From Cocos nucifera (Eukaryota > Streptophyta > Magnoliopsida > Arecales > Arecaceae), in contig QRFJ01002316.1 of NCBI GenBank assembly GCA_006176705.1, forward strand, positions 62,001 to 126,000: 64,000 nucleotides of DNA. Reading direction: 5' to 3'. Positions 1-8,580 of the stretch are shown one piece after another; positions within the stretch are counted from its first letter, which is position 1; each line of letters begins with the position of its first letter. A model generated the notes under the pieces. It ran no database searches. It saw only the letters and a program-made list of their open reading frames with translations, and was not told the DNA's origin. A program made the position numbers and the translations under genes.

Positions 1-128
1 ACGTCGACGACGGTGCACGACTGGCCCGGGAGGATCCATGCCTTCTTCTCTAGCTTGATGTCGGCGATCCCAGCTCCGGTGATGGCCAGGTACTGCGACG
101 CGCTCGCAACCTTGTACCACAAAACCAT
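1..128 (-). CDS. Flotillin-like protein, N-terminal first exon (partial, continues left of window)
   Basis: The minus strand opens with ATG at 128-126 and stays open for 42 codons to the window edge. It reads MVLWYKVASASQYL, then a GAGIADIKL stretch and WILPGQSCTVVD. This is the typical start of plant flotillin-like (FLOT) proteins, which begin with a short membrane-associated segment leading into the SPFH/band-7 domain. Known role of the family: membrane-microdomain scaffold proteins at the plasma membrane, linked to clathrin-independent endocytosis. The codons are GC-rich, unlike the AT-rich surroundings, and have no stop. The start is supported by a purine-rich leader and a TATA box about 100 bp upstream. 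A mutated second copy lies at 17084-17273. Identification as a flotillin is firm; whether the gene is functional depends on sequence outside the window. Confidence 0.85.
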   Translation of the reverse strand, partial: MVLWYKVASASQYLAITGAGIADIKLEKKAWILPGQSCTVVD

Positions 129-240
129 CTTTTTTTCCTCCTTTCCTTTCAAAGGTTTGCAGATCTTCTATCTATCACAGGATGAGAAAAGAAGCCTTTG
201 AGAAGGCGGATGGGTTGGAGATTGGATTTATATAGAGAAA
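129..240 (-). promoter_or_regulatory. Flotillin 5' UTR and TATA box
   Basis: On the minus strand a TATATAAAT box lies at 234-226, about 98 bp upstream of the flotillin ATG. The leader between them is purine-rich (AAAGGAGGAAAAAAAG just before the ATG). The arrangement is kept in the second copy, with TATA at 17372-17364 and ATG at 17273. The transcription start is not known; by TATA spacing it would fall near 195-205. Confidence 0.6.
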
Positions 241-657
241 GGTGAGAGTGATTTGGTCTCCAACTCCGAGCCCTAGAAAAAGAAGAGACTCGATCGTTAA
301 CGAAATTTCCACTGCAACCCAGGAAAGGAAGGGCTATTTTTTATGGGAAGATTAATTAATAGCATTGTTATATTATGAGAGTGATTAGCTCCGGAAAATA
401 AGTGGTTAAAAGATACTGATTTGGTGGCGCGTAGACTACTTTGAGATTGGCGATGATTAGACTCCAAATCTTCTTGGGCCAGAAGCCGTTGAATTCTAAT
501 GCAACGAAGTCTAATAGAGGATTAGCGGTGGACTCTGAAATTATGTTAGCTAACAGCCGAAGTAAAGCGATGAAATTATGGCATGGATAAGGTACAAATG
601 GAATGGTAAATCTAGGAGCATATGCACGGTGGATAACGCGCAATCGAAAATGAGCGT
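241..657. repeat. Flotillin upstream flank, duplicated copy A1
   Basis: This stretch matches 17377-17791 closely, with scattered substitutions and small indels. It therefore belongs to a duplicated segment that also includes the flotillin exon. The match ends where the gypsy LTR begins at 658. The continuation of the same upstream region, after about 50 missing bases, appears at 42785. A 91-codon minus ORF (643-368) is open in both copies, but its residues differ freely between them, so I do not call it a gene. Confidence 0.6.
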
Positions 658-1779
658 TGTTGGTGCAGAATCTGATTGATATCGAATCAAGCTAGAGTGG
701 AGGAGGACGATATCGCCGTCGGTGATCTGTAAAATAAAGTTTCGTTCGGAGTCAATGGTGGTGGCTCTAACAGGATCCTTCAAAGATCAAGTCAGCTCTT
801 TTGGCCAACAAAAATGGAGTGCTCAGAAATGAGAAGTGAGCTTTGAGCTTTAGAGGGGAGAGGAGAGCTTCGAGAAAATATATCTGGAGTGTTCCTTTTA
901 TAGACGGAGCTTGAATGATGGTGACGACCATACCGTTTGGTAGCGGGCCACGCGAGGCCGCGTGGGGTTCGGTACGAAGAGATTGGTGTCGCCAGATTGG
1001 TAGTGGTGGCCATGTCGTCCGACCGTGGGCCGCATGGGGCTTGTTATGAAAATAAAGGTGTCGTCAAACTGATAGCGGCAACCATGTCGTCCGGTAGCAT
1101 CGTCTGTGGCAGACTGATGGCGATAGTTCATCGAGATTTAATAGCCATAGCTCTGAGAAAGCAAGTATTGGTTGGTGAAAAACCTCGGTGTAAATCCCTT
1201 TCGGAAAAGCTCGGACTCCCAAAGGGAATACGTCTAGTGGGGATTATCCGAAAGTAATCCGCTGGAGGAGTCCGACTGAGGGAGAAGTCCGAAAGTAGTT
1301 CGGCTCTTGGAGGAGTTCGGACGAAGGGAAAGTTTGGTAAGGATTCGGCTTCTGTAGGAGTTCGACAGAGGGGTAAGCTTTGAAAAGGATTCACCTCCTG
1401 TAGGAGTTCGACCGAAGGGGAAGCTCGAAAGGAGTTCGACTCCCGTAGGCGTCCGATTGGAGGAGTACGAAGGAAGTTTGGCTCTCATGGGAGCCTGACT
1501 GAAGGAGCACGAAGGGAGTTCGGCTCTCGTGGAAGCCCGACTGAAGGTCGGCCGCTGAGAAGTTCGATCGATTAAAGGGATTCGGCTAAGACTCGACCAC
1601 TAGGAAGTTCGAAAGGGACTCGGCAGCTGAGGAGTTCGGTCAATTAAAGGAGTTCGGCTAAGACTCAACCGCTGGGGAGTTCGGCCGAGGCTCGACCGTT
1701 GAGGCTCTTCTGTGACTATCAGTTGCATTAAGTTGAGCATCGGATTGGACTTCGACAGGAGCGGGGTTTATCTCCAACA
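658..1779 (-). repeat. 3' LTR of the gypsy element
   Basis: The plus strand begins TGTTGGTGCAGAATC and ends TTATCTCCAACA, so the minus strand has TGTTGGAG...CACCAACA termini with the canonical TG and CA ends. Its first 800 bp are repeated at 4560-5366. A polypurine tract lies immediately upstream on the minus strand at 1780-1800, which identifies this as the 3' copy. Confidence 0.8.
1255..1700 (-). repeat. Degenerate ~46-bp repeats inside the gypsy LTR
   Basis: Units of the form GGAGTTCGGCTCCTGTAGG followed by AGTTCGAC recur with a period near 46 bp. The same pattern is in the right LTR at about 5157-5366. On the minus strand they read as a repeated RTP-x-x-AE motif in short open frames, but these frames hold no known domain and are a by-product of the repeat. 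Confidence 0.6.
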
Positions 1780-1800
1780 ATAGTCCCCCCCACTCCCAAG
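1780..1800 (-). other. Polypurine tract of the gypsy element
   Basis: On the minus strand the sequence CTTGGGAGTGGGGGGGACTA directly precedes the TGTTGGAG start of the 3' LTR. This is the expected place and composition for the plus-strand primer of reverse transcription. Confidence 0.7.
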
Positions 1801-1879
1801 TTCGAAACTCGAAGGAAGGGAGTGCAGAAAAGGTGACTGCCGAAGTTCTCTTCAAAGCTCTGCGCTAGTTCAGGTTAAA

Positions 1880-3170
1880 GCTCGGGGGAGATCTTACTTT
1901 CAACCAAAGTTAATGGAGATCTCATCTCCTACGGTCGAGGTTGGCTCAGGGGAGATCTTACTTTCAGCCAAAGTTAATGAAGATCTCGTCTCCTGCGATC
2001 GAGTTTGGCTCAGGGGAGATCTTATCTCCTGCAGTCGAGGTTGAAGCTCGGGAAAGATCTTATCTCCTGCAGTCGAGGTTGGCTTAGGGGAGATCTTATC
2101 TTCTGCAACCAAGGTCGAAGCTCGGGGGAGATCTTATCTCCAGCCGAGGTTGGCTCGGGAGGGATCTTATCTCCAGCCTAGGTTGACTCGGGTAATCAGA
2201 AGAGATCTCATCTCTAGCTGAGGTTGGCTCGGTCGCTCAGAAGAGATCTTATCTCTAGCCGAGGTTGATTCGGTCGCTCGAAAGAGATCTTATCTCCAAT
2301 CAAGGTTGGCGCGGTCGCTCGGAAGAGATCTTATCTCTAGCTGAGATTGGCTTGGGTGTTCAGGAGAGATCTTATCTCTAGCTGAGATTGGCGCGGTCAC
2401 TTGGGAGAAATCTTATCTCTAGCTGAGGTTGACTCAGATGCTTGGGAGAGATCTTATTTCTAGCCGAGGTTGACATGGTCGCTCGGAGAGATCTTATCTC
2501 TAGCCGAGGTTAGCTCGGGCGCTTGGGAGAGATCTTATCTTTAGCTGAGGTTGACATGGTCGCTCAGGAGAGATCTTATCTCTAGCCGAGGTTGGTGCGG
2601 TCGCTCGGAAGAGATCTTATCTCTAGCTGAGGTTGACTTGATCGCTCAGGAGAGATCTTATCTCTTAGCCGAGGTTGGCGTGGGCACTCGAAAGAGATCT
2701 TATCTCTAGCCGAGGTTGACTCGGATGCTCGAGAGAGATCTTATCTCTAGTCGAGGTTGATGCGATCGCTCGAAAGGGATCTTATCTCTAGCCGAGGTTG
2801 GTGCAGTCGCTCGGAAGAGATCTTATCTCTAGCGAGGTTGACATGGTCGCTCGAAAGAGATTTTATCTCTAGCCGAGATTGACTTGGGAGCTCGAAAGAG
2901 ATCTTATCTCTAGCCGAGGTTGACTTGGGTGCTTGGGAGAGATCTTATCTCTAGCCAAGGTTGGCACGGTCACTCGAAAGAGATCTTATCTCTAGCCCAG
3001 GTTCATACGGTCACTCGAGAGAGATCTTATCTCTAGCTGAGGTTGACTCGGACGCTCTGAAGAGATCTTATCTCTAGCCGAGGTTGATACGATCGCTCGG
3101 AAGAGATCTTATCTCTAGCCGAGGTTGACTTGGTCGCTCGAGAGAGATCTTATCTCTAGCCGAGGTTGAA
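1880..3170. repeat. 41-bp minisatellite of about 30 hairpin units
   Basis: Head-to-tail units of about 41 bp contain GAGATCTTATCTCTAGC followed by GAGGTTG and a variable CTCGGTCGCTCGG part. Each core AGAGAT-CTT-ATCTCT is a perfect 6-bp inverted repeat around a 3-nt loop. The first few units (1880-2200) are longer and more divergent, and the later ones more uniform. The array sits between the gag remnant and the 3' LTR, where pol would normally lie. Stops interrupt all long frames, so it is probably non-coding. Confidence 0.9.
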
Positions 3171-3590
3171 GGATTTTGACCTGCTCATGTTAGGACGAGG
3201 TTCTCCTCTTATTCCTAACACGGCCACTATTGATTGCTTCTTTCCTATCATCACGTAGTTTTTGTACCAAGAAATAATATTATTGAAATAGAAGAATTTT
3301 ATTGAAAGAAAGTTACTGACAGTGCAACCTGGATTTCTTATGTTTTAGGATCGTGGGAGCGTTGTTCCTCCAAGTTTCTTCAGATGATAAGCTTCGGGAT
3401 CTGACGACCTTCTTTATTTTGCATTGGCCTTCTCAATTTGGAGCAAACTTATCTTGGTTTTGATGCTGGAAGATGATGGATCGCCAAAGTACCAAGCTCC
3501 TCCTAGATGCGGCATCGATGATATGGAAGGCGATTGATCTTTTTGTTGTTCCTCCATCATTGTTAGTTCTAGCTATGGCAGTGCCCTCGG
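3171..3590. other. Internal spacer of the gypsy element, no gene seen
   Basis: This stretch between the minisatellite and the gag remnant has no open frame of note, no repeat and no recognisable domain on either strand. It is presumably non-coding interior of the element. Confidence 0.4.
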
Positions 3591-4426
3591 TCGATCTTCT
3601 TCTACTTCAGACTGGCATCTGAGAAATTGACTCAGCTTGCCTCTCTTGACGAGCTCCTCAATTTCATCTCGAAGCTGAATGTATTCTTCAGTGTCGTGAT
3701 CGTGGTCGTGATGGTAGAGGCAGTACTTGCTTCAATCGTACTTATTTAGAAAAGATCGTAATTTTTCTGGTCTTGGTAGCTGATTCTTAACTTCTGTCAA
3801 AACTTGGGCCTTAGAAGCACTGAGAAGGGCGTAGTTGTGGAACCTTCCAGAAGGAGAACTTCTTCACGCTTTTCTATCAGAACTTTTATGATGGTGAGCT
3901 TGAGGAGTTCAGGCTCGCCTGTGCCTGTGGGGAGAAAGAAGGATTGGTGCGAACATTGTCAAGATGAGCCGGGGCGATGTGGTCGAGCTCCTCAATCCGC
4001 CGATCCATCTCCTGCCATCTGTGATTGAGGGTGTCATCTTGGTTGCAGATCTTAGGGGGCTTCTGACTACAAATGGAGAAGGTTTCCTCCAGAGGAGAAC
4101 CATGATCCGAACATGAATCCTCTACTCTCTATTTTTTCTTCCTAGGGACGATGGGTATGCTAGCTCGAGTACTTTTTCTTGGGGCTGGTTTCTGACAACC
4201 TGATGGTGGGTTTTTACGATGGAGTCACCGTTGGAGGCTGTTGCATGGCCTGCATTGCCTTCGTGAGGCCACGAACCTGTTGGACAAGCAAGTTGAACTG
4301 CTTCGCATCTACCATGGGTATAGGTGGAACCTAAGTTGTCGGGGCTGAAGTAGAAGCAGATGGATCTGAATGGGATCGGATCAGGGAGGCCACTAATCGT
4401 CGGGTTGAAGCTCTCCTAGGAGGCAT
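3590..4426 (-). pseudogene. gag of the gypsy element, broken
   Basis: On the minus strand a plausible start ATG at 4426-4424 gives MPPRRASTRR, and after an in-frame stop the sequence VDAKQFNLLVQQVRGLTKAM appears. This coiled-coil-like N-terminus is typical of plant Ty3/gypsy gag. Further along, in shifted frames, come a PHRPG segment and then, at about 3740-3625, KYCLYHHDHDHDTEEY followed by IQLRDEIEELVKRG. That corresponds to the conserved C-x-x-H-x-DHGHDTE-C-x-QL region of this gag class. The final Cys is replaced by Tyr. Several stops and at least two frame changes make the gene dead. The strongly conserved middle of gag appears shortened. Confidence 0.75.
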
Positions 4427-4542
4427 TTTCTCTCAAAAAAGAACTCTAAAGAGGAAGAAGAGAGATCTCTGGAGAGAGAGGAGAGAGATCATCGCTGAGC
4501 ACTCCTTTAAGAATAGGAGAACCTCAGAGGCAGAGGAGCCCT

Positions 4543-4555
4543 CCTTCTAGCGCCA
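4543..4555 (-). other. Primer-binding-site candidate of the gypsy element
   Basis: Four bases from the end of the right LTR, the minus strand reads TGGCGCTAGAAGG. Position and TGGCGC start fit a tRNA primer site of plant gypsy elements. The exact tRNA cannot be assigned by eye. Confidence 0.55.
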
Positions 4556-4559
4556 ATTC

Positions 4560-5366
4560 TATTGGTGCAGAATCTGGTTGATGCCGATCGAGCTAGAGTG
4601 GAGGAGGACGAGGTCACCATCGGTGACTTACAAAATAAAATTTCATCCAGAGTCGGTGGTGGTAGCTTCGACAGGATCCTTCGATGATCAAGTCAGCTCT
4701 TCTGACCAACAGAAATAGAGTGCTCAAAAATGAGAAGTGAGCTTTGAGCTTTAGAGGAAAGAGGAGAGATTCGAGAAAGCATATCTGGAGGGTCCCTTTT
4801 ATAGACAGAGCTTGAGTGATGGTGACGACCATACAATTTGGTAGCGGACCACTCGAGGCCGCATGGAGTTTGGTACGGAGAGAGTGGTGTTGCCAGGCTT
4901 GTAGTGACGGATATATCGTCCGACCGTGGGCCGTATGGGGCTTGTTACAGAAAGAGAGGTATCGTCAGATTGATAGCGGTAGCTATGTCGTCTGGTAGCA
5001 TCGCCTATGGTAGACTGATGGTGATAGTTCATCAAGATTTAATAGCCGTAGCTCTGAGAAAACAAGCGTTGGTTGGTGAAGAACCTCGATGTAAATTTCT
5101 TTCGGAGAAGCTCGGACTCCTAAAGGAAATACATCTGATGGGAATTATCTGAGAGTAATCCACTAGAGGAGTCCGACTGAGGGAGAAGTTCAGAAGTAGT
5201 TCGGCTCCTGGAGGAGTTCGGACGAAGGAGAAGTTCGGTAAGGGTTTGGCTTCTATAGGAGTTCGACAGAGGGGGAAGCTCAAAAAAGGGTTCGCCTTTT
5301 GTAGGAGTTCGATCGAAGAGGAAGCTCGGAAGGAGTTTGGCTCCTGTAGGCATCCAACTAGAGAAG
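4560..5366 (-). repeat. 5' LTR of the gypsy element, truncated
   Basis: It repeats the first part of the LTR at 658-1779, starting TATTGGTGCAGAATC. It ends abruptly at 5366 where TGTTAGATATATG of copia A1 starts, so roughly 300 bp of the LTR are missing. Substitutions between the two LTRs are numerous, which suggests an old insertion. Confidence 0.8.
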
Positions 5367-6691
5367 TGTTAGATATATGTGCCCTAGAAGCCAGAATTGG
5401 CTGACACTTATAATATACTTCTAGGGGCAAAATTATAATTTTAACTAATATCAATAAAATGGATTATTTTCTATCACATATGTGTATTTAGTGTCTGTGA
5501 TACATCCTTTGAGTTAATGGTAATGATAATTCATATTTTCAAGAGTTGAAAATTTAAGACATGAATAATCATTGTTAACTCATAAAATGCTCCCGACCAT
5601 AGGACCATCACGAGGATGGTGATTGATCCAGAAGGTTGGTGTACAATCGCTTCTCTTTAGTAGATGAGTCTTGAGTCTACGGTGTGGAGACACCGGAGCG
5701 AGAGTACAGGTACTCGTTAGAGAACGAGGGCACTGAGCGTGACCACCTCGAGTAGTCATTAGGGAGTCTACCTTCTCGTCAATGACTGACTCGATGCTGC
5801 AGTAGTGTGTCTGGTTCTTTGACCTGAGATGCATCGGCAGTTCACCTTGAGGGTGTTATAGTTTGACTACACCATTACTCGGTCTCCTAGCCATATGGAA
5901 CCCTGAGGTGTATGTTGGCTATAGCATGTTCATTGTAGGAACTGGATGGCATCAAGATGGAATCTATCTACCTCGGTGGTAGAGGAGCAGCCCTATGATA
6001 ATCATGAGAATCAAGTCCAAGAAGTCCATGGCCATGGCAGAGTGAAATAATAGAAAGAGTTTCTATTTAGATTTTCACATCGGACTCGAATCGAATGATT
6101 ACATCATATGACAGAAACTAGGGTTTGACGAGTTCACCTTAACCCTAATCTGATCGGGGCTCAAGATAGAAGAACTTAATCACACAGGTAGCTGCACCAA
6201 GAGGTTCACATTCAGCTCTGATGGGTTGCCACCATATACTGCTAGGTGTCACTGGTGGATTTTGGGAGCAATTAGAATGATTTAGATGATCGATCATTCT
6301 AGCTGTTCGAATCAGAAGAGTTCTGATCCATCGAAAGGAGTTTCGATGATGTCGATGATAGAGATCATGACATATCCCATTACCATACAGAACTGAACCT
6401 AACTGGGTCACACAAACAAGGGTTTGAATCTGGTGATCATCAATTGAACTGATCTAGTTCAATTGATCTGAATGAGATTCAATTAGGTTCAAGAAAATCG
6501 TGCTAGCACTCGATTGAACCTAACGTTCTTCTTTTGCTATCATAAATAAGTTGTCCTGACTGAGCCAAAGGAGTTTGTGCTCAATCAGAGGCCTTCATAT
6601 GGTCTGACTGGAGGTTGTCCAAGTCAGAAAAGGTTGTCTTATTTTGTAAGACATTACCTGCCATTTTTGGTCACCTGCCATTTCTTGTTCT

Positions 6692-6758
6692 TTGACTTTG
6701 GTCAAAAGTCTACCTTTGACTGGTCAAATGTTGACCATTGATACTTTGACTTTTGACC
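6692..6758 (+). promoter_or_regulatory. W-box (TTGAC) cluster in LTR U3
   Basis: Seven W-box hexamers (TTGACT or TTGACC on either strand) lie in 67 bp, at 6692, 6700, 6716, 6722, 6731, 6746 and 6753. They sit about 300 bp upstream of the LTR TATA box. W-boxes are the known binding site of WRKY transcription factors in plants. Function here is inferred from density and position. Confidence 0.55.
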
Positions 6759-7063
6759 ACATGTCATGCACCTATTGGAGAGCTGGTGGGGGCCTGTCCC
6801 CCTGCCAGAACCTGGCAAGGAAGAGGGCGCACGCCACCCTTGGCGTGTGCCCAAGTTGGAGGCGCCTAGGAGTCCCTGTTGGATAGGGACTCCATCTCCT
6901 TTTTGGATTCCAATTAGAGTTCTCCTAAGAACCAACTTTGACTGATCTTAGGCACCCTCTAAGGAGGAATCCAGGGGACTCTATTCCCACCAATCAGATT
7001 TAGATCTGATTTCACAAAGAGTTGTGATTGGTTGGGAAGAAGAGAAGTTGGATCACAGATAGT

Positions 7064-7073
7064 CTATAAATAA
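7064..7073 (+). promoter_or_regulatory. TATA box of the copia A1 5' LTR
   Basis: CTATAAATAA followed by GACCCTA; the same motif is at 12140-12149 in the 3' LTR. It is the best candidate core promoter for the element, with the start expected about 30 bp downstream. Confidence 0.55.
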
Positions 7074-7662
7074 GACCCTACGCCCAACCCAGATTGTGAT
7101 TGGAAGTGATTGAAAGGAATCACAATTCCCCATGCCCCAAGGCTGCCTCTCCCCTCTTCCTCCATGCCAAACCACCTTCTCCCTCTCCTCTCCACATCCA
7201 AAAGGAGTTTTGGATTTTTGGTTGGTGCAATCCAGATCAAAGAAAGGCGACTGAAAGCTAGAAGGCTGCGCTGCTGCAAAGGACGACTGCTGATCTTCAA
7301 AAGGAGTTTTGAAGATCCTCCAGATCAGATCCAGATCTGATTTTTTGGAGATATGATAGAGAAGAAGAGGATCTCCAGATCCTAGCCCGAGTGGATATCG
7401 GTAGAGGCCAGGCACTTGCATGGCTAGATCCAGAACCTTCCGCTGCATACAGGATCATCAACGGGTAATAGGATTACCCATATCAAGGTAAATTAAATTT
7501 GATTTAATTTATCTAGATTTTATTTAATTTTTAAAATAATAATAATTAGATCTAAAATATCTTAGATCTGATCTAGATCAAAGAGAAAAATTTTGAAATA
7601 TATCTCTTGATCTGATCAGATCTGAACGAACCTGATCCAAAAAATCAGGATTTCCCTTCAAC

Positions 7663-7675
7663 TGGTATCAGAGCC
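7663..7675 (+). other. Primer-binding site (tRNA-Met initiator type)
   Basis: TGGTATCAGAGCC two bases after the LTR end is the canonical primer site of plant Ty1/copia elements, complementary to the 3' end of initiator tRNA-Met. Confidence 0.9.
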
Positions 7676-7705
7676 AAGGTTCTAAAAGTGTTTAGATCTA
7701 ATTTT

Positions 7706-7730
7706 NNNNNNNNNNNNNNNNNNNNNNNNN
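7706..7730. other. Assembly gap (25 N)
   Basis: Twenty-five unknown bases between the 5' leader and the GAG-pre-integrase region. The gag and protease portion seen in related elements F and J (more than 2 kb) is absent here, so the gap may hide missing sequence and its length should not be taken literally. Confidence 0.95.
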
Positions 7731-8580
7731 GAGAAGATAGATCAACAAATTGAGAAAAATGGGCTATTGAGTCCATGTTGACTTCTCGAAGTCATATCCC
7801 AACTATGTGAATCTGTCTTCCAAGCAAATGACTAAACTCATCTTTTTAGAACATGGGAGAAGGCCACAGAATCTCCTTTGCTCTAGTACATAATGTGTGC
7901 GGCCATTTGGATGTGCCGGCTAGAAGGCAATTTGTCATTAACTTCCATTTCTTTATCGATGACTGATCTAGGATGGAGTATGTGTACTTATGAGAACAAG
8001 TCTGAAGCTTTGATAAAAGTCAAAGAATTCAGACATGAAGTAGAAAAAAACTAGGAAACCATCATTAAGGATTCTTGCTGATCAGATCAAGGAGGTGAAT
8101 ACCTTAGTCAGGAAATTTCTAGAACTATCATCAGGAATGGCAAGAAGTCTCTCAATGGACTCCACAGAACACCTCAACTCAAACGGGTTTCAGAACTGAA
8201 GAAATCGGACTCTATTGATATTGGTCCATCCATGATGAGCTTCACAAGACCTTGCCTGATTTTCTTTAAGGGACACTCATGTTAACTTCAATCTATCTAC
8301 TGAATAGGGTTCTCCTCTAAAATCGATTCTACCACAACCGTATGAGATATGGCAACGGTAAAGAAACTAAGTTGAGTCATTTCAGAATTTGGGGATTGCC
8401 CGAGCTAGATATGAAAAGCACAACAAGCGGACGAAGTTAGAGTTTAGGTCCTTCAAGAGCTTCGATTCATAGGTATCCTAAAGAGTCCATTAAAGATAAC
8501 TATTTCTACCATTCCAGAAAGACCTACAATGTATATGTGAGTCGCCATGCCATTTTCCTTGAAAAATAGTTTATTCAAGA
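7731..8580 (+). pseudogene. copia A1 GAG-pre-integrase and integrase remnant
   Basis: Scattered over all three plus frames are pieces of the family's integrase: a KNGLLSP stretch, a CESVFQAND-like segment in place of CESCLQGKMTK, HNVCGHLDVPARRQF in place of HTDVCGPFDVPARGNF, and PLMSFTRPCLIFF-like remnants. The order matches the better preserved copies at 13128-14090 (minus) and 37930-38730 (plus). Frameshifts occur every few dozen bases, far more often than in those copies. The catalytic Asp of HTD is changed. Confidence 0.65.

Larger units (their letters stand above)
658..5366 (-). mobile_element. Non-autonomous Ty3/gypsy LTR retrotransposon, minus orientation, 5' LTR truncated
   Basis: Direct repeats at 658-1779 and 4560-5366 are the LTRs. 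A polypurine tract on the minus strand adjoins the left LTR and a primer site adjoins the right one, so the element reads right to left. The interior is only 2.8 kb and holds a broken gag, a spacer and a long minisatellite. No protease, reverse transcriptase or integrase is detectable. The right LTR stops at 5366, where copia element A1 starts. The left end abuts the flotillin upstream flank, about 530 bp from the flotillin ATG. Likely a large-retrotransposon-derivative type element related to a gypsy family whose gag carries an HDT-E/D-C/Y-IQLRDEIEEL signature. Confidence 0.8.
5367..7660 (+). repeat. 5' LTR of copia A1
   Basis: It begins TGTTAGATATATGTGCC and ends GATTTCCCTTCA, followed two bases later by the tRNA-Met primer site. 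The length of about 2.3 kb fits the long LTRs of the Angela/BARE lineage. The short open frames inside (for example at 6145-6411 and 6692-6886) recur in all LTR copies with stops in different places and are not genes. Confidence 0.9.

Noticed and set aside
368..643. 91-codon minus ORF open in both flotillin flank copies (also 17781-17506)
   Set aside because: The two versions differ at many residues with no sign of constraint, there is no known domain, and length can be explained by chance in a recent duplicate.
1128..1488. Minus ORFs with repeated RTP motifs in the gypsy LTR
   Set aside because: They follow the 46-bp repeat of the LTR, overlap in several frames and have no start context or domain.
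1880..3170. CRISPR array interpretation of the 41-bp repeats
   Set aside because: Units are head to tail without unique spacers, sit inside a plant retroelement and have no cas genes nearby.
6145..7448. Several 60-130-codon ORFs in the copia LTRs, also at 11769-12070, 23725-23991 and 61926-62132
   Set aside because: They recur in every LTR copy with shifting stops and lie across promoter motifs; LTRs of this family are non-coding.
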